DNA of 64,000 nucleotides. Origin: an uncultured Oscillospiraceae bacterium (GTDB lineage Bacteria; Bacillota; Clostridia; Oscillospirales; Oscillospiraceae). The notes under the pieces were generated by a model. The model worked only from the letters and a program-made list of their open reading frames with translations, did not search any database and was not told the DNA's origin. The stretch is from the NCBI GenBank assembly GCA_900757655.1, contig CAAEOT010000003.1, forward strand, positions 1 to 64,000, read 5' to 3'. The position numbers were made by a program, and so were the translations under genes. Shown piece by piece: positions 33,052 to 41,142 of the stretch (its first letter is position 1; each line of letters starts with the position of its first letter).

Positions 33052-34620
33052 ATGGCCTACAACCCCAAAACCGGCAAGGGCCTCGGCCGCTTCTATTCCG
33101 CCGAGCACCGCGCCTTCCGCGCCCGCGAATGGCGCGGCTTCCGAGACACCTTTTATGATTTCTTCCGCTGGCTGTATCTCTACGGCTTCATGGCCGCAAA
33201 GCTTGGCTGCCACCCGATCCTGATGGTCAAGGCCATGCTGCGCTACCGCTGGATGGTGTCCTATCTCACCGCAGCGCACATGGTCGACCGCCACACCATG
33301 GGGCTGCGCGGCAAGGAGCTGCGCTATGCACACAACCAGTTTTTCTCCGTGCTGCATAACTCCGTCCTCGGCGTGCGTGACATCATCATACGCGACAAGA
33401 ACCTGCGCCCCAACAGCAAGCACGCGGCGAAGCTGCGCGAAAACACCGTCATGTTCGATGAGATGACCCCGCACCTGATCATGATGGGGTTCCCCACCGT
33501 GAAGTGGATCGACATCGCCATGTTCGCCATCGGTCTGCCGTCGGAGGTCGACCAGAACGCCAGCATGTTCTACATCGACGCCATGGAGCACCTCGGTCTG
33601 CCGGCGGACGTTTGCCCCGAACCCGCCGCCGAGAGCGGCTGCGCCGTGGTGGACGACTATCCGCGCGTCGGCAAGTGCTACTTCACCGGCACGATGCCGT
33701 GCGACGGCGCGATCTCGCAGACGAACATCCTCACGCGGCACTTCAAGGAGCTTCCCTCGTTCCAGATCACGCCGCCGCAGCGTGTCAACGAACCGGAGGT
33801 GCAGACCTATGCGGTCAAGAACCTGAAAAAGGGCATCGAATTTCTCGAGCAGCAGTTCGGCGTCAAATGGGACTGGGACGCCTTCTGGAAAAACGCCGAA
33901 ATGTACAACGAGAGCTCGCGCTGTATGGTCGAGAAGTGGGACGTCAACTGCACCGAGCACCCACAGGTCTGCGGTGCGGCGCTGGCACTGCAGCGCGAAT
34001 ATGAGTTCATGGCGGCAGCCTGCATGGACAAGTTCATGCTCAAGACGGACCGCCGCGTCACGAAGATGATGCTCAAGGGCTACGAGCAGGACAAGGCGGC
34101 CAACGCGCCCCAGCCGAAATACCGCTGCCTCGTCTGGGCATGCCCCGCGCACTATTACACCAACTTTACCTACTGGACGCAGCACTGCTGGGGTGTCACC
34201 TGCGTCAACGACATGGAGGCCATGCTCAGCTACCAGCCCATCACCATCGGCGACAAGGAGCAGGCGCTGGCCGATCTCGTGCGCTGCTATGAGAAGATGA
34301 TGATGCGCTCGCACACCAACGGCGGCTATGTCAACCTGCTCGACGAGTGCTGGAAGATGTGCGAGAAGTTCCACACGAACATCGTCATCATGTACGACCA
34401 CGTATCGTGCAAGAACGTCGGCGGTCTGCACGGCCTGTTTGAGGATCAGGCGCGCGAGCGCGGCATCCATCTCATCTGGATCCCGCACGACGTCATGGAT
34501 CCGCGCACGGTCTCGCGCCGCGAGATGCGCGAGGCATTCAGCCAGTATATGGTCACGGTGCTCAACGAGAAGCCGCTTGACCCCACTCTATTGGATTACG
34601 AAGACGCACTCAGCTGGTAA
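33052..34620 (+). CDS. Large partner subunit of dehydratase cassette B
   Basis: A 522-residue paralogue of the large subunits in A and C. It has the N-terminal R-E-W-R-G-F-R-D-T block near 26-33, R-Y-R-W-M near 64 and the cysteine triad Cys188, Cys209 and Cys217 (D-V-C, G-K-C, M-P-C-D) with spacing 21 and 8. It ends with D-P-T-L-L-D-Y-E-D-A-L-S-W. AGGAGG precedes the start. The shared unusual N-terminal part and terminal tryptophan separate this group from classical HgdA/BcrC subunits. Substrate unknown. Confidence 0.82.
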   Translation: MAYNPKTGKGLGRFYSAEHRAFRAREWRGFRDTFYDFFRWLYLYGFMAAKLGCHPILMVKAMLRYRWMVSYLTAAHMVDRHTMGLRGKELRYAHNQFFSVLHNSVLGVRDIIIRDKNLRPNSKHAAKLRENTVMFDEMTPHLIMMGFPTVKWIDIAMFAIGLPSEVDQNASMFYIDAMEHLGLPADVCPEPAAESGCAVVDDYPRVGKCYFTGTMPCDGAISQTNILTRHFKELPSFQITPPQRVNEPEVQTYAVKNLKKGIEFLEQQFGVKWDWDAFWKNAEMYNESSRCMVEKWDVNCTEHPQVCGAALALQREYEFMAAACMDKFMLKTDRRVTKMMLKGYEQDKAANAPQPKYRCLVWACPAHYYTNFTYWTQHCWGVTCVNDMEAMLSYQPITIGDKEQALADLVRCYEKMMMRSHTNGGYVNLLDECWKMCEKFHTNIVIMYDHVSCKNVGGLHGLFEDQARERGIHLIWIPHDVMDPRTVSRREMREAFSQYMVTVLNEKPLDPTLLDYEDALSW

Positions 34621-34632
34621 GGAGGAACGAAT

Positions 34633-34788
34633 ATGGCCTGGTATTGGATCGTGCTCATCGTGCTCGCCGCACTCTTTGGTCTGCTGTTTCTGGCATACAT
34701 GACCAACGCGGACATGAAGCTCATCGAAAAGATCTACAACGCGCTCATCGCATACCACGACGACAAGGACGTCGAGGAGCAGATCTGA
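34633..34788 (+). CDS. Tiny single-pass membrane protein of cassette B (N-A-D-M-K-L motif)
   Basis: A 51-residue protein: M-A-W-Y-W, one hydrophobic helix (about residues 5-23), then N-A-D-M-K-L-I, an amphipathic stretch and the acidic end Y-H-D-D-K-D-V-E-E-Q-I. AGGAGG lies nine bases before the ATG, 12 bp after the large subunit. It corresponds in place and motif to the proteins at 19166 and 40920, although the membrane segment itself differs in sequence. This argues for selection on the D-M-K-L segment. Confidence 0.8.
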   Translation: MAWYWIVLIVLAALFGLLFLAYMTNADMKLIEKIYNALIAYHDDKDVEEQI

Positions 34789-34823
34789 CGCGCGCATCGG
34801 GGGGACACCCCCAAAGCAACAAC

Positions 34824-34857
34824 AAGTCGGGGCGGTCAATGACCGCCCCGACTTTTG
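34824..34857 (+). terminator. Terminator after cassette B
   Basis: A perfect 14-pair stem (AAGTCGGGGCGGTC and complement) with an AAT loop is followed by TTTGCG. Confidence 0.88.
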
Positions 34858-34996
34858 CGTCTGCGCATTCTCCCGCAAAATCCGGATACAGAGCAGCATT
34901 CCGGTCGGCTTCCCTGTTGACATTGTGTTCACATCTTGTTACACTGTCTCTTGCGCCTTTTCACGCAAAACGAACAGAAAAAAGGAAGAAAAAAGA

Positions 34997-36226
34997 ATGA
35001 AACTTGTCAAAGCGTACAACAGCGTCAGCCTTGTGCTGCGCATTGTCATCGGCATGGTCATCGGCGCGGCGCTCGCCCTGCTGATTCCCAACGCCGCCGT
35101 GACCGCGCCCGGCATCGGCATCCTTGGCACCCTGTTTGTCGGTGCCCTGAAGGCCATCGCCCCGCTACTGGTCTTTGTCCTCATCATCAGCGCCCTTGCC
35201 CAGTCCAAGGAGAAGCTGGGCAAGCAGTTCGGCACCGTCATCATGCTGTACCTTGTCTCCACGTTCCTGGCGGCTGTCATCGCCGTGATCGCGAGCTACC
35301 TGTTCCCCGTGACCATCACGCTGACCGAAGCCGCCTCCGACAGCGCGCCCGAGAGCTTCGCCGCTATCTTCACCGGCCTGCTCAACAACATTGTCTCCAA
35401 CCCCATCGGCTCAATCGTCTCGGCCAACTATCTCGGCGTTCTGTTCTGGGCTATCGTGCTCGGCTTCGCGTTCAAGGGCGCGTCCGACACGACCAAGAAG
35501 TTCCTCGCCGACGCCTCCGAGGCCGTCACCAAGGCAGTGCGCTTCGTCATCAACCTCGCCCCGTTCGGCATCCTGGGTCTCGTGTTCTCCGCCGTGTCCA
35601 CCAGCGGCCTTGCCATCTTTACCGAGTACGGCAAGCTCCTGCTCATCCTCGTCGGCTGCATGCTCTTTGCCGCCCTCGTCGTCAACCCCATCATGACGTT
35701 CATCGTCATCCGCAAAAACCCCTATCCGCTGGTGTTCAAGTGCCTGAAGGAGAGCGGCGTCACTGCATTCTTCACCCGCTCCTCCGCCGCGAACATCCCC
35801 GTAAACATGTCCCTGTGCGAGAGCCTCGGCCTGGATAAGGAGTTCTACTCCGTGTCCATCCCCCTCGGCGCGACCATCAATATGGCAGGCGCGGCCGTCA
35901 CGATCACCGTCATGACGCTCGCCGCGGTGCACACCCTCGGCATCAGTGTCCAGCTGCCCGTTGCGATCATCCTGTCCGTCATGGCAGCGCTCGGCGCGTG
36001 CGGCGCGTCCGGCGTCGCGGGCGGCTCTCTGCTGCTCATCCCCATGGCCTGCTCCCTGTTCGGTATCTCCAACGATGTTGCCATGCAGGTCGTCGGCGTC
36101 GGCTTCATCATCGGCGTCATTCAGGACTCCGTTGAGACCGCCATCAACTCCTCGTCCGACGCGCTGTTCACCGCCGTTGCGGAGTTCAAGCAGTGGCGCA
36201 AAACCGGCAAGGAGATCAAGTTCTGA
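34997..36226 (+). CDS. sstT: Sodium:dicarboxylate symporter family protein (SstT-like)
   Basis: A 409-residue secondary transporter of the DAACS family, closest in outline to the serine/threonine:Na+ symporter SstT. About eight membrane helices and two re-entrant loops are expected. The first re-entrant loop reads F-F-T-R-S-S-A-A-N-I-P-V-N (near 255), and the Na+ motif N-M-A-G-A-A (near 290) and the serine/alanine-rich second loop are present. Substrate assignment to serine or threonine is by similarity only. The ATG at 34997 has AAGGAAG upstream. It lies between cassettes B and C and might import their amino-acid precursor, which is inference. Confidence 0.85.
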   Translation: MKLVKAYNSVSLVLRIVIGMVIGAALALLIPNAAVTAPGIGILGTLFVGALKAIAPLLVFVLIISALAQSKEKLGKQFGTVIMLYLVSTFLAAVIAVIASYLFPVTITLTEAASDSAPESFAAIFTGLLNNIVSNPIGSIVSANYLGVLFWAIVLGFAFKGASDTTKKFLADASEAVTKAVRFVINLAPFGILGLVFSAVSTSGLAIFTEYGKLLLILVGCMLFAALVVNPIMTFIVIRKNPYPLVFKCLKESGVTAFFTRSSAANIPVNMSLCESLGLDKEFYSVSIPLGATINMAGAAVTITVMTLAAVHTLGISVQLPVAIILSVMAALGACGASGVAGGSLLLIPMACSLFGISNDVAMQVVGVGFIIGVIQDSVETAINSSSDALFTAVAEFKQWRKTGKEIKF

Positions 36227-36246
36227 GCCGGTCACTGAAATCGTTA

Positions 36247-36284
36247 CAGCGCCTCACGGCCTTTCCCATGAGGCGCTGCTTTTT
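36247..36284 (+). terminator. Terminator after the SstT-like gene
   Basis: CAGCGCCTCA and TGAGGCGCTG pair across a 12-base loop and are followed by CTTTTTC. Confidence 0.88.
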
Positions 36285-36306
36285 CTGCCGCATTCGTCAA
36301 ATCCAC

Positions 36307-36376
36307 AAGAAACCCTGCCGGATTTTATGAAAGATCCGGCGAGTTTCTTGACTTTCCTGCTGCAATGCTTTAAAAT
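36307..36376 (+). promoter_or_regulatory. Promoter of the NSS transporter gene with an upstream inverted repeat
   Basis: TTGACT (36348-36353), 17 bases, TAAAAT (36371-36376). A nearly perfect inverted repeat (AAGAAAC and GCCGGAT arms, 36307-36349) ends on the -35 box and could be an operator. Confidence 0.6.
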
Positions 36377-36432
36377 GAAGCCGCTGTATTTGGGCAAAGC
36401 ATCCATCGCAGCAAAAATGAGAAACAGACCCG

Positions 36433-36466
36433 ACATCTGCGCGGCGCGCGCCGCACAGATGTTTTT
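36433..36466 (+). terminator. Terminator-like hairpin in the transporter leader (possible attenuator)
   Basis: ACATCTGCGCGGCGC and GCGCCGCACAGATGT form a stem with one mismatch, followed by TTTTTC. It lies between the promoter and the ribosome site of the NSS gene, about 20 bases before the start codon, so it would stop transcription before the gene unless prevented. Confidence 0.65.
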
Positions 36467-36487
36467 CACGTCTGGATGGGAGAACGC

Positions 36488-37816
36488 ATGAAAACAAAAA
36501 ACACGAAAAGCTTCGCCAGCCGCTGGGGCTTTATCCTGGCGTCCGTCGGCTCGGCCGTCGGCATGGCCAACGTCTGGGGCTTCCCGAACAAGCTGGGCAG
36601 CAACGGCGGCGGGGCCTTTCTGCTGATCTACCTGCTGTTTGTGGTCATCTTCAGCACCGTCGGCCTGCCAACGGAGTTCGCCATGGGCCGCCGTGCCGGC
36701 ACCGGCACCCTCGGCGCATATAAAGAGGCCTGGGGCACACGCGGCAAGACCGCCGGAAAAGTCGGCGGCCTGCTCGGCTGGCTGCCGCTGGCCGGGTCGC
36801 TGTGCATCGCCATCGGCTACGCCGTCATCGTGACGTACATCCTCAAGGCGCTCGTCGACTCCCTGCTCGGCACGCTCATGACGGGCGATGCCGCCGTGTG
36901 GTTCGCGTCGTTTTCCACGCAGCCGTACTCCGTTATCCCCTATCACATCATCGTCGTGGCCGGCACGCTGCTGACGCTCTTTTTCGGTGCGCACAGCATC
37001 GAAAAGTCCAACAAGGTCATGATGCCGCTGTTTTTCATCATTTTCGTCGTTCTGGCCGTGCGCGTGGCGCTGCTGCCCGGCTCAGCCGAGGGCTACAAGT
37101 TCATGTTCACCCCGCGCTGGGAGGCGCTCAAGGACCCGATGATCTGGATCTGGGCTATGGGTCAGGCGTTTTTCTCCCTGTCCGTCACCGGCAGCGGCAT
37201 GATCGTCTACGGCGCGTACCTGTCCAAGGACGAGGACGTCGTGGGCGTGGCGCAGCACACTGGCATTTTTGACACCATCGCCGCCGTCGTCGCCGCGCTC
37301 GTCATCATTCCCGCCTGCTTTTCCTATGGGCTGGACGTCGGCGCAGGCCCGAGCCTGCTGTTCGTGACGCTGCCGACCATCCTGCAGGACATCCCGCTCG
37401 GCCGGCTCTTCGCCGTCATTTTGTACGTCGCCATGATCTTTGCCGGCGTCAGCTCGCTGCAGAATATGTTCGAGGCTGTCGCCGAGTCGCTCCTGCACAA
37501 GTTCCCGAAGCTCAGCCGTGCGGCCGTGCTCGGCATCCTGTGCGTACTGTGCCTCGGGTTCGGTCTGCTCATGGAGCCCATCTCCAAGTGGGGCCCGTGG
37601 ATGGACCTCGTGTCGATCTACATCATCCCCATCGGCGCGACGCTCGGCGCCGTGTCGTGGTTCTACGTCATGAAAAAGGACGACCTGCTCGCCGCCGTCA
37701 ACACCGGCAGCCACCGCCGGCGCGGCGCGCTCTGGTACGGCGTCGGCCGCTATGTCTACGTGCCGCTGGCCGTAATTTTGTGCTGCGTGGCGCTGTTCAT
37801 GAACGTGGCGTTCTAA
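36488..37816 (+). CDS. Sodium-dependent transporter, NSS/SNF family
   Basis: A 442-residue neurotransmitter:sodium symporter-type protein with about 11-12 helices, used by bacteria to take up amino acids. The first helix carries the family signature W-G-F-I-L-A-S-V-G-S-A-V-G-M-A-N-V-W-G-F-P, where small residues bind Na+, and N-G-G-G-A-F-L follows. The substrate is unknown; tryptophan, tyrosine or leucine are typical for the family. I chose the ATG at 36488 because GGGAG lies five bases before it; the ATG at 36476 has no such site. Its leader has a terminator-like hairpin. It lies between cassettes B and C. Confidence 0.88.
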   Translation: MKTKNTKSFASRWGFILASVGSAVGMANVWGFPNKLGSNGGGAFLLIYLLFVVIFSTVGLPTEFAMGRRAGTGTLGAYKEAWGTRGKTAGKVGGLLGWLPLAGSLCIAIGYAVIVTYILKALVDSLLGTLMTGDAAVWFASFSTQPYSVIPYHIIVVAGTLLTLFFGAHSIEKSNKVMMPLFFIIFVVLAVRVALLPGSAEGYKFMFTPRWEALKDPMIWIWAMGQAFFSLSVTGSGMIVYGAYLSKDEDVVGVAQHTGIFDTIAAVVAALVIIPACFSYGLDVGAGPSLLFVTLPTILQDIPLGRLFAVILYVAMIFAGVSSLQNMFEAVAESLLHKFPKLSRAAVLGILCVLCLGFGLLMEPISKWGPWMDLVSIYIIPIGATLGAVSWFYVMKKDDLLAAVNTGSHRRRGALWYGVGRYVYVPLAVILCCVALFMNVAF

Positions 37817-38129
37817 GCGCACTGTTTCGAACAAAGCCCCGGGAGGGAGCGCGATGCGTTCCCGCCCGGGGCCTTTTGCTGCGCAGAAAGCTGCATGCGC
37901 CTCAGGTCGCCAGCCAGACCAGCAAGCAGATTATCAACACGTATATTGGAAGCCGCTCCAAAATATTGTATATCCTGCACAACGATCATTAACACTTCTT
38001 TCGCAATGTGATGAAAAATCACCACACGATTGACGAGCACCATATATTGGAGTTAAAATAATAACATAACAGCCAGCATGGAAAGGACAAAAACAGAATA
38101 ACGTGTAACCAGAATGGGGGAATGCAGCA
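37817..38129. other. Intergenic region with terminator and promoter of cassette C
   Basis: About 310 bp without a gene. At 37837-37873 a GCCCCGGG-type stem followed by CTTTTG terminates the transporter gene. TTGACG (38030-38035), 18 bases, TAAAAT (38054-38059) is the likely promoter of cassette C. GTGAT-N5-ATCAC near 38009 and two copies of TATATTGGA (near 37943 and 38043) are the only repeats I see; their meaning is open. No TGTCAG-N5-CTGACA site is present. Confidence 0.6.
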
Positions 38130-39326
38130 ATGAGAGACCTGAAGCACCTGACCTACTTCGAGGACCTCCTGCAGGAGGCCAACAACGCACTTGTTGTCCA
38201 AGCCCAGGCAGAAGGCAAAAAATGCGTCGCCTTTGTCTGCGAGAACACACCCGAACCCTTGATGAATCTGGACAACACCTTCGGCGTGCGCCTGCACGCC
38301 CCGAACACCGGGTCGATGGACATCGCGACCTATTACATGACGAGCCTCCTGTGCGAGACCAGCCGCTCCCTGCTCGAGCGCGCGGTCGAGGGCGGCTTCA
38401 ACTTTGCCGACTGCGTCATCGCGCCCGACGGCTGCACGATGATCAACCGCTGCGTGGAGAACATGGAGCTGCTCAAGACCATGGGCGCCGGCAAGGACAA
38501 CTTCTTCCACGAGTACATGGAGATCCCGCTCAAGGCCGACGACAACGGTGTAGACCTGCTTGTGCTCCAGTGCAAAAACCACATCCTCAGGCCCCTGCAC
38601 GACGCCTTCGGCACGGACGTGTCCGACGCCGCCATCCGCAAAGCGGTGGCCGAACACAACCGCGTGTGCACGCTCATCCGCGCGCTCGGCGACTTCCGCA
38701 AGGAGGCCCGGCCGCGCATCACGGGTTACGAATTTCACGTGCTGACGCTCGCGACCTACGTCGCGCCGAAATACCTGCTGATCGACAAGCTGGCCGAGAC
38801 GCTTGAGGAAGTGCGCAGCCGCGAGCCGGAAGAGAAGGCGTACCGCGCGCGCATCGCGCTCGTCGGCTCCGAGGTGGATGACAGCGAATTTATCAAGCTC
38901 ATTGAGGACACCGGCGCCTATGTCTGCGCCGACCGGTTCTGCTTCGGCTCACTGCCGGGGCGCGACCCGATCGTGCTCACGGACGACGAGGACGCGCTCA
39001 CGCAGGTCTGCCGCCAGTATGTCTACCGCGGCCAGTGCCCGCGCACGATGAACATGGAAAAGGTCTACGGCCGCAAGCAGTACGTGGCCGACATCGCCAG
39101 AGAATACCACGCCGACGGCATCCTCTACGAGCAGATCAAGTTCTGCGACCCGTGGGCCTATGAGCGCACGCTCGGCTCGATGATGCTGCGCGAGGACTAC
39201 GGCTTCCCGGTGCTGTCCGTGGACCGGCCGTACAACATCCGCTCCTCGATCGGCCAGATGCGCACGCGCGTGCAGGCCTTCATCGAGAGCATGGAGATCA
39301 AAAAAATACAGGGAGGTGTCCGGTAA
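38130..39326 (+). CDS. HgdB/BcrB-like small subunit of dehydratase cassette C
   Basis: A 398-residue paralogue starting M-R-D-L-K-H-L-T-Y-F-E, as in cassette A. Candidate cluster cysteines are Cys37 in V-C-E-N-T-P-E-P-L, Cys75 in L-C-E-T-S-R-S and Cys102 in G-C-T-M-I-N-R, the same three positions as in A and B. The C-terminus carries G-Q-M-R-T-R-V-Q-A-F-I-E. A run of GGGGGAA precedes the ATG. Its TAA overlaps the ATG of the large subunit (TAATG), implying coupled translation and equal amounts. Confidence 0.84.
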   Translation: MRDLKHLTYFEDLLQEANNALVVQAQAEGKKCVAFVCENTPEPLMNLDNTFGVRLHAPNTGSMDIATYYMTSLLCETSRSLLERAVEGGFNFADCVIAPDGCTMINRCVENMELLKTMGAGKDNFFHEYMEIPLKADDNGVDLLVLQCKNHILRPLHDAFGTDVSDAAIRKAVAEHNRVCTLIRALGDFRKEARPRITGYEFHVLTLATYVAPKYLLIDKLAETLEEVRSREPEEKAYRARIALVGSEVDDSEFIKLIEDTGAYVCADRFCFGSLPGRDPIVLTDDEDALTQVCRQYVYRGQCPRTMNMEKVYGRKQYVADIAREYHADGILYEQIKFCDPWAYERTLGSMMLREDYGFPVLSVDRPYNIRSSIGQMRTRVQAFIESMEIKKIQGGVR

Positions 39327-40903
39327 TGGCGGCGATCCAGGGCAGACAGCGCATCGGCGACAAACAGCTCGGCGTGCTCTTTGACGGCGGCAAGGTCCGC
39401 CGGCGGCGCGAATGGCGCGGCGTGAAGGACACCCTCTATGATTACGGCCGCTGGCTGTACATTCTCTCCATCCTTGCAAAATTCATCGTCAAGCCGCGCA
39501 ATATCAAGGCCATGTTCCGCTACCGCTGGATGGCCAACTATCTCGCCGTGCCGCACATGGTCGATAAGTTCACGATGGGCCTGCGCGACGAAGCGCTGCG
39601 CATCGTCCATACGGCCATGGACTTTGTGGTCTACGACGTGGCCAACACCATGGACGACGTCTTCCGCGGCGACCGCCGCACCGGCAACGACGTGGAATTT
39701 TCCAACAAATGCGTCCTCACGGACGAAAACGAGATGACCGCGTTCATGATGGGCTTCCCGAACGTGAAGGCCATCCTGCGCGAGGTGCCGACCATGTTCG
39801 TGGCAAACCTCCTGACGCAAAACTCCACCACGCACTATCTCGACGTGGCGCAGCAGTTCGGCATCGCGGGCGACGTGTGCCCCATGCCGGAGGCCGAGGC
39901 CGGCATCTCCATCGACGACGACTTCGCCGTGCTCGGTGTCTGTGCCGTGCAGTGCAACACGACGTGCGACGGCTCGCTCATGGGCAACGGCCTCATCGCC
40001 AAGCGGCTCGAGCGCGAATACGGCATCCCGACGTTCCAGCTCGTCGCGCCCATGCGCCATCAGGAGGACGACGTGCAGGCCTACGCCGCGCAGGACATCA
40101 AAAACGCCATCGCCTTCGTCGAGGAGCACACGGGCCAGCACTGGGACTGGTCGCACTATTTTGAATGCGCCAAGCGCGTCAATGACACCACGCGCAACCG
40201 CCTCGCCTGGCTGGAGATGAACAGCACGCCATTCCCGCAGTTTGTCGGCGCGCCGTTCTCGCTCTATAACGACACGAACTACATGGGCAACTGCGGCCGG
40301 TCGGAAAAATTCCCGCCCATCGACCGCAAGATCATGCGCTATGCCGAGCGCGGCAGCCGCGCACGGCGCATGATGGCCAAAGAGTACCGCCACCGCGCCA
40401 TCGTCTGGGGCGTGCAGCCGCAGTACTGCATCGACATGCTCAACTGGATGGTGCACTGCTGGGGCATCGTGCCGCTGACTGATATGCTCTCGCTGGTCAA
40501 CACGCGCATGATCGCCGACACCGACACGCCCGAAAACCGCGAGCAGGCGTTCTACGACATGGCGTGGCTGAACGAAAACATGATCATGCGCAACCGCACG
40601 CACGGCGGCTACAAGGTGCTCGTCGACGAGCTGTGGGAGTTTTGCGAGACGATGCACGCCGACATGGTCATCATGTGGGAGCACATGTCCTGCAAGGCGC
40701 TCACCGGCATGCACGGCCAGTTCGAGGAGCAGGCCCGTGCGCGCGGCATCCACCTCGTCTGGGTCTGCCACGACCTGTGCGACCCGCGCGTCTACACGCG
40801 CCAGGCCATCCGCGACCAGCTCAACGCCTATATGCGCACCGTCATGCGTGAGGAGCCGCTCGACCCGTCGATCGAGGTCCTGCCGGACGAAAACGCGTGG
40901 TGA
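39326..40903 (+). CDS. Large partner subunit of dehydratase cassette C
   Basis: A 525-residue paralogue of the large subunits of A and B, with R-E-W-R-G-V-K-D-T near 28-36, R-Y-R-W-M near 65 and the cysteine triad Cys185, Cys206 and Cys214 (D-V-C, G-V-C, T-T-C-D) spaced 21 and 8. It ends in D-E-N-A-W, again a terminal tryptophan. The start overlaps the small-subunit stop. It is followed 16 bp later by the third tiny membrane protein gene. Confidence 0.82.
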   Translation: MAAIQGRQRIGDKQLGVLFDGGKVRRRREWRGVKDTLYDYGRWLYILSILAKFIVKPRNIKAMFRYRWMANYLAVPHMVDKFTMGLRDEALRIVHTAMDFVVYDVANTMDDVFRGDRRTGNDVEFSNKCVLTDENEMTAFMMGFPNVKAILREVPTMFVANLLTQNSTTHYLDVAQQFGIAGDVCPMPEAEAGISIDDDFAVLGVCAVQCNTTCDGSLMGNGLIAKRLEREYGIPTFQLVAPMRHQEDDVQAYAAQDIKNAIAFVEEHTGQHWDWSHYFECAKRVNDTTRNRLAWLEMNSTPFPQFVGAPFSLYNDTNYMGNCGRSEKFPPIDRKIMRYAERGSRARRMMAKEYRHRAIVWGVQPQYCIDMLNWMVHCWGIVPLTDMLSLVNTRMIADTDTPENREQAFYDMAWLNENMIMRNRTHGGYKVLVDELWEFCETMHADMVIMWEHMSCKALTGMHGQFEEQARARGIHLVWVCHDLCDPRVYTRQAIRDQLNAYMRTVMREEPLDPSIEVLPDENAW

Positions 40904-40919
40904 GAAAGGAAGGGGAACG

Positions 40920-41084
40920 ATGCAAATACCGAAATTCGCGTGGAAGCTGCTCGGCGTGGGCGCAGGGGCGTTCGCCGTGACGTTTACGATCTACTTTTTC
41001 AATCTCGACATGAAGCTGCTGTCGGCCTTCGAGCCCATTTTGCTGCGGCACTATGACCGCATCCCGCGCGATCAGCACCTGTGA
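40920..41084 (+). CDS. Tiny single-pass membrane protein of cassette C (N-L-D-M-K-L motif)
   Basis: A 54-residue protein: M-Q-I-P-K-F-A-W-K, a hydrophobic helix (about residues 10-26), N-L-D-M-K-L-L and a tail ending R-H-Y-D-R-I-P-R-D-Q-H-L. It resembles the cassette A protein both in the motif and in the H-Y-D near the end. AAGGGGA precedes the ATG. A strong terminator follows, making it the last gene of cassette C. Confidence 0.8.
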   Translation: MQIPKFAWKLLGVGAGAFAVTFTIYFFNLDMKLLSAFEPILLRHYDRIPRDQHL

Positions 41085-41089
41085 GTGCA

Positions 41090-41127
41090 AAAAACAGCTG
41101 CGAAGCCTTGGCTTCGCAGCTGTTTTG
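41090..41127. terminator. Bidirectional terminator after cassette C
   Basis: AAAACAGCTGCGAAG and its complement form a long stem around CCTTGG, with A-runs before and T-runs after. It also terminates the convergent minus-strand gene. Confidence 0.92.
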
Positions 41128-41142
41128 CTTTTTGCTGTGCGC

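Noticed and set aside
36375..36491. A 38-codon leader peptide ending in TGA overlapping the NSS start codon
   Set aside because: Its ATG lies on the -10 box of the best promoter, so it would not be in the transcript, and there is no ribosome site. A shorter version from 36417 also lacks one.
38005..38023. Crp-like site GTGAT-N5-ATCAC before cassette C
   Set aside because: Arms are only five bases, spacing does not match the usual N6, and short AT-rich palindromes are frequent by chance.
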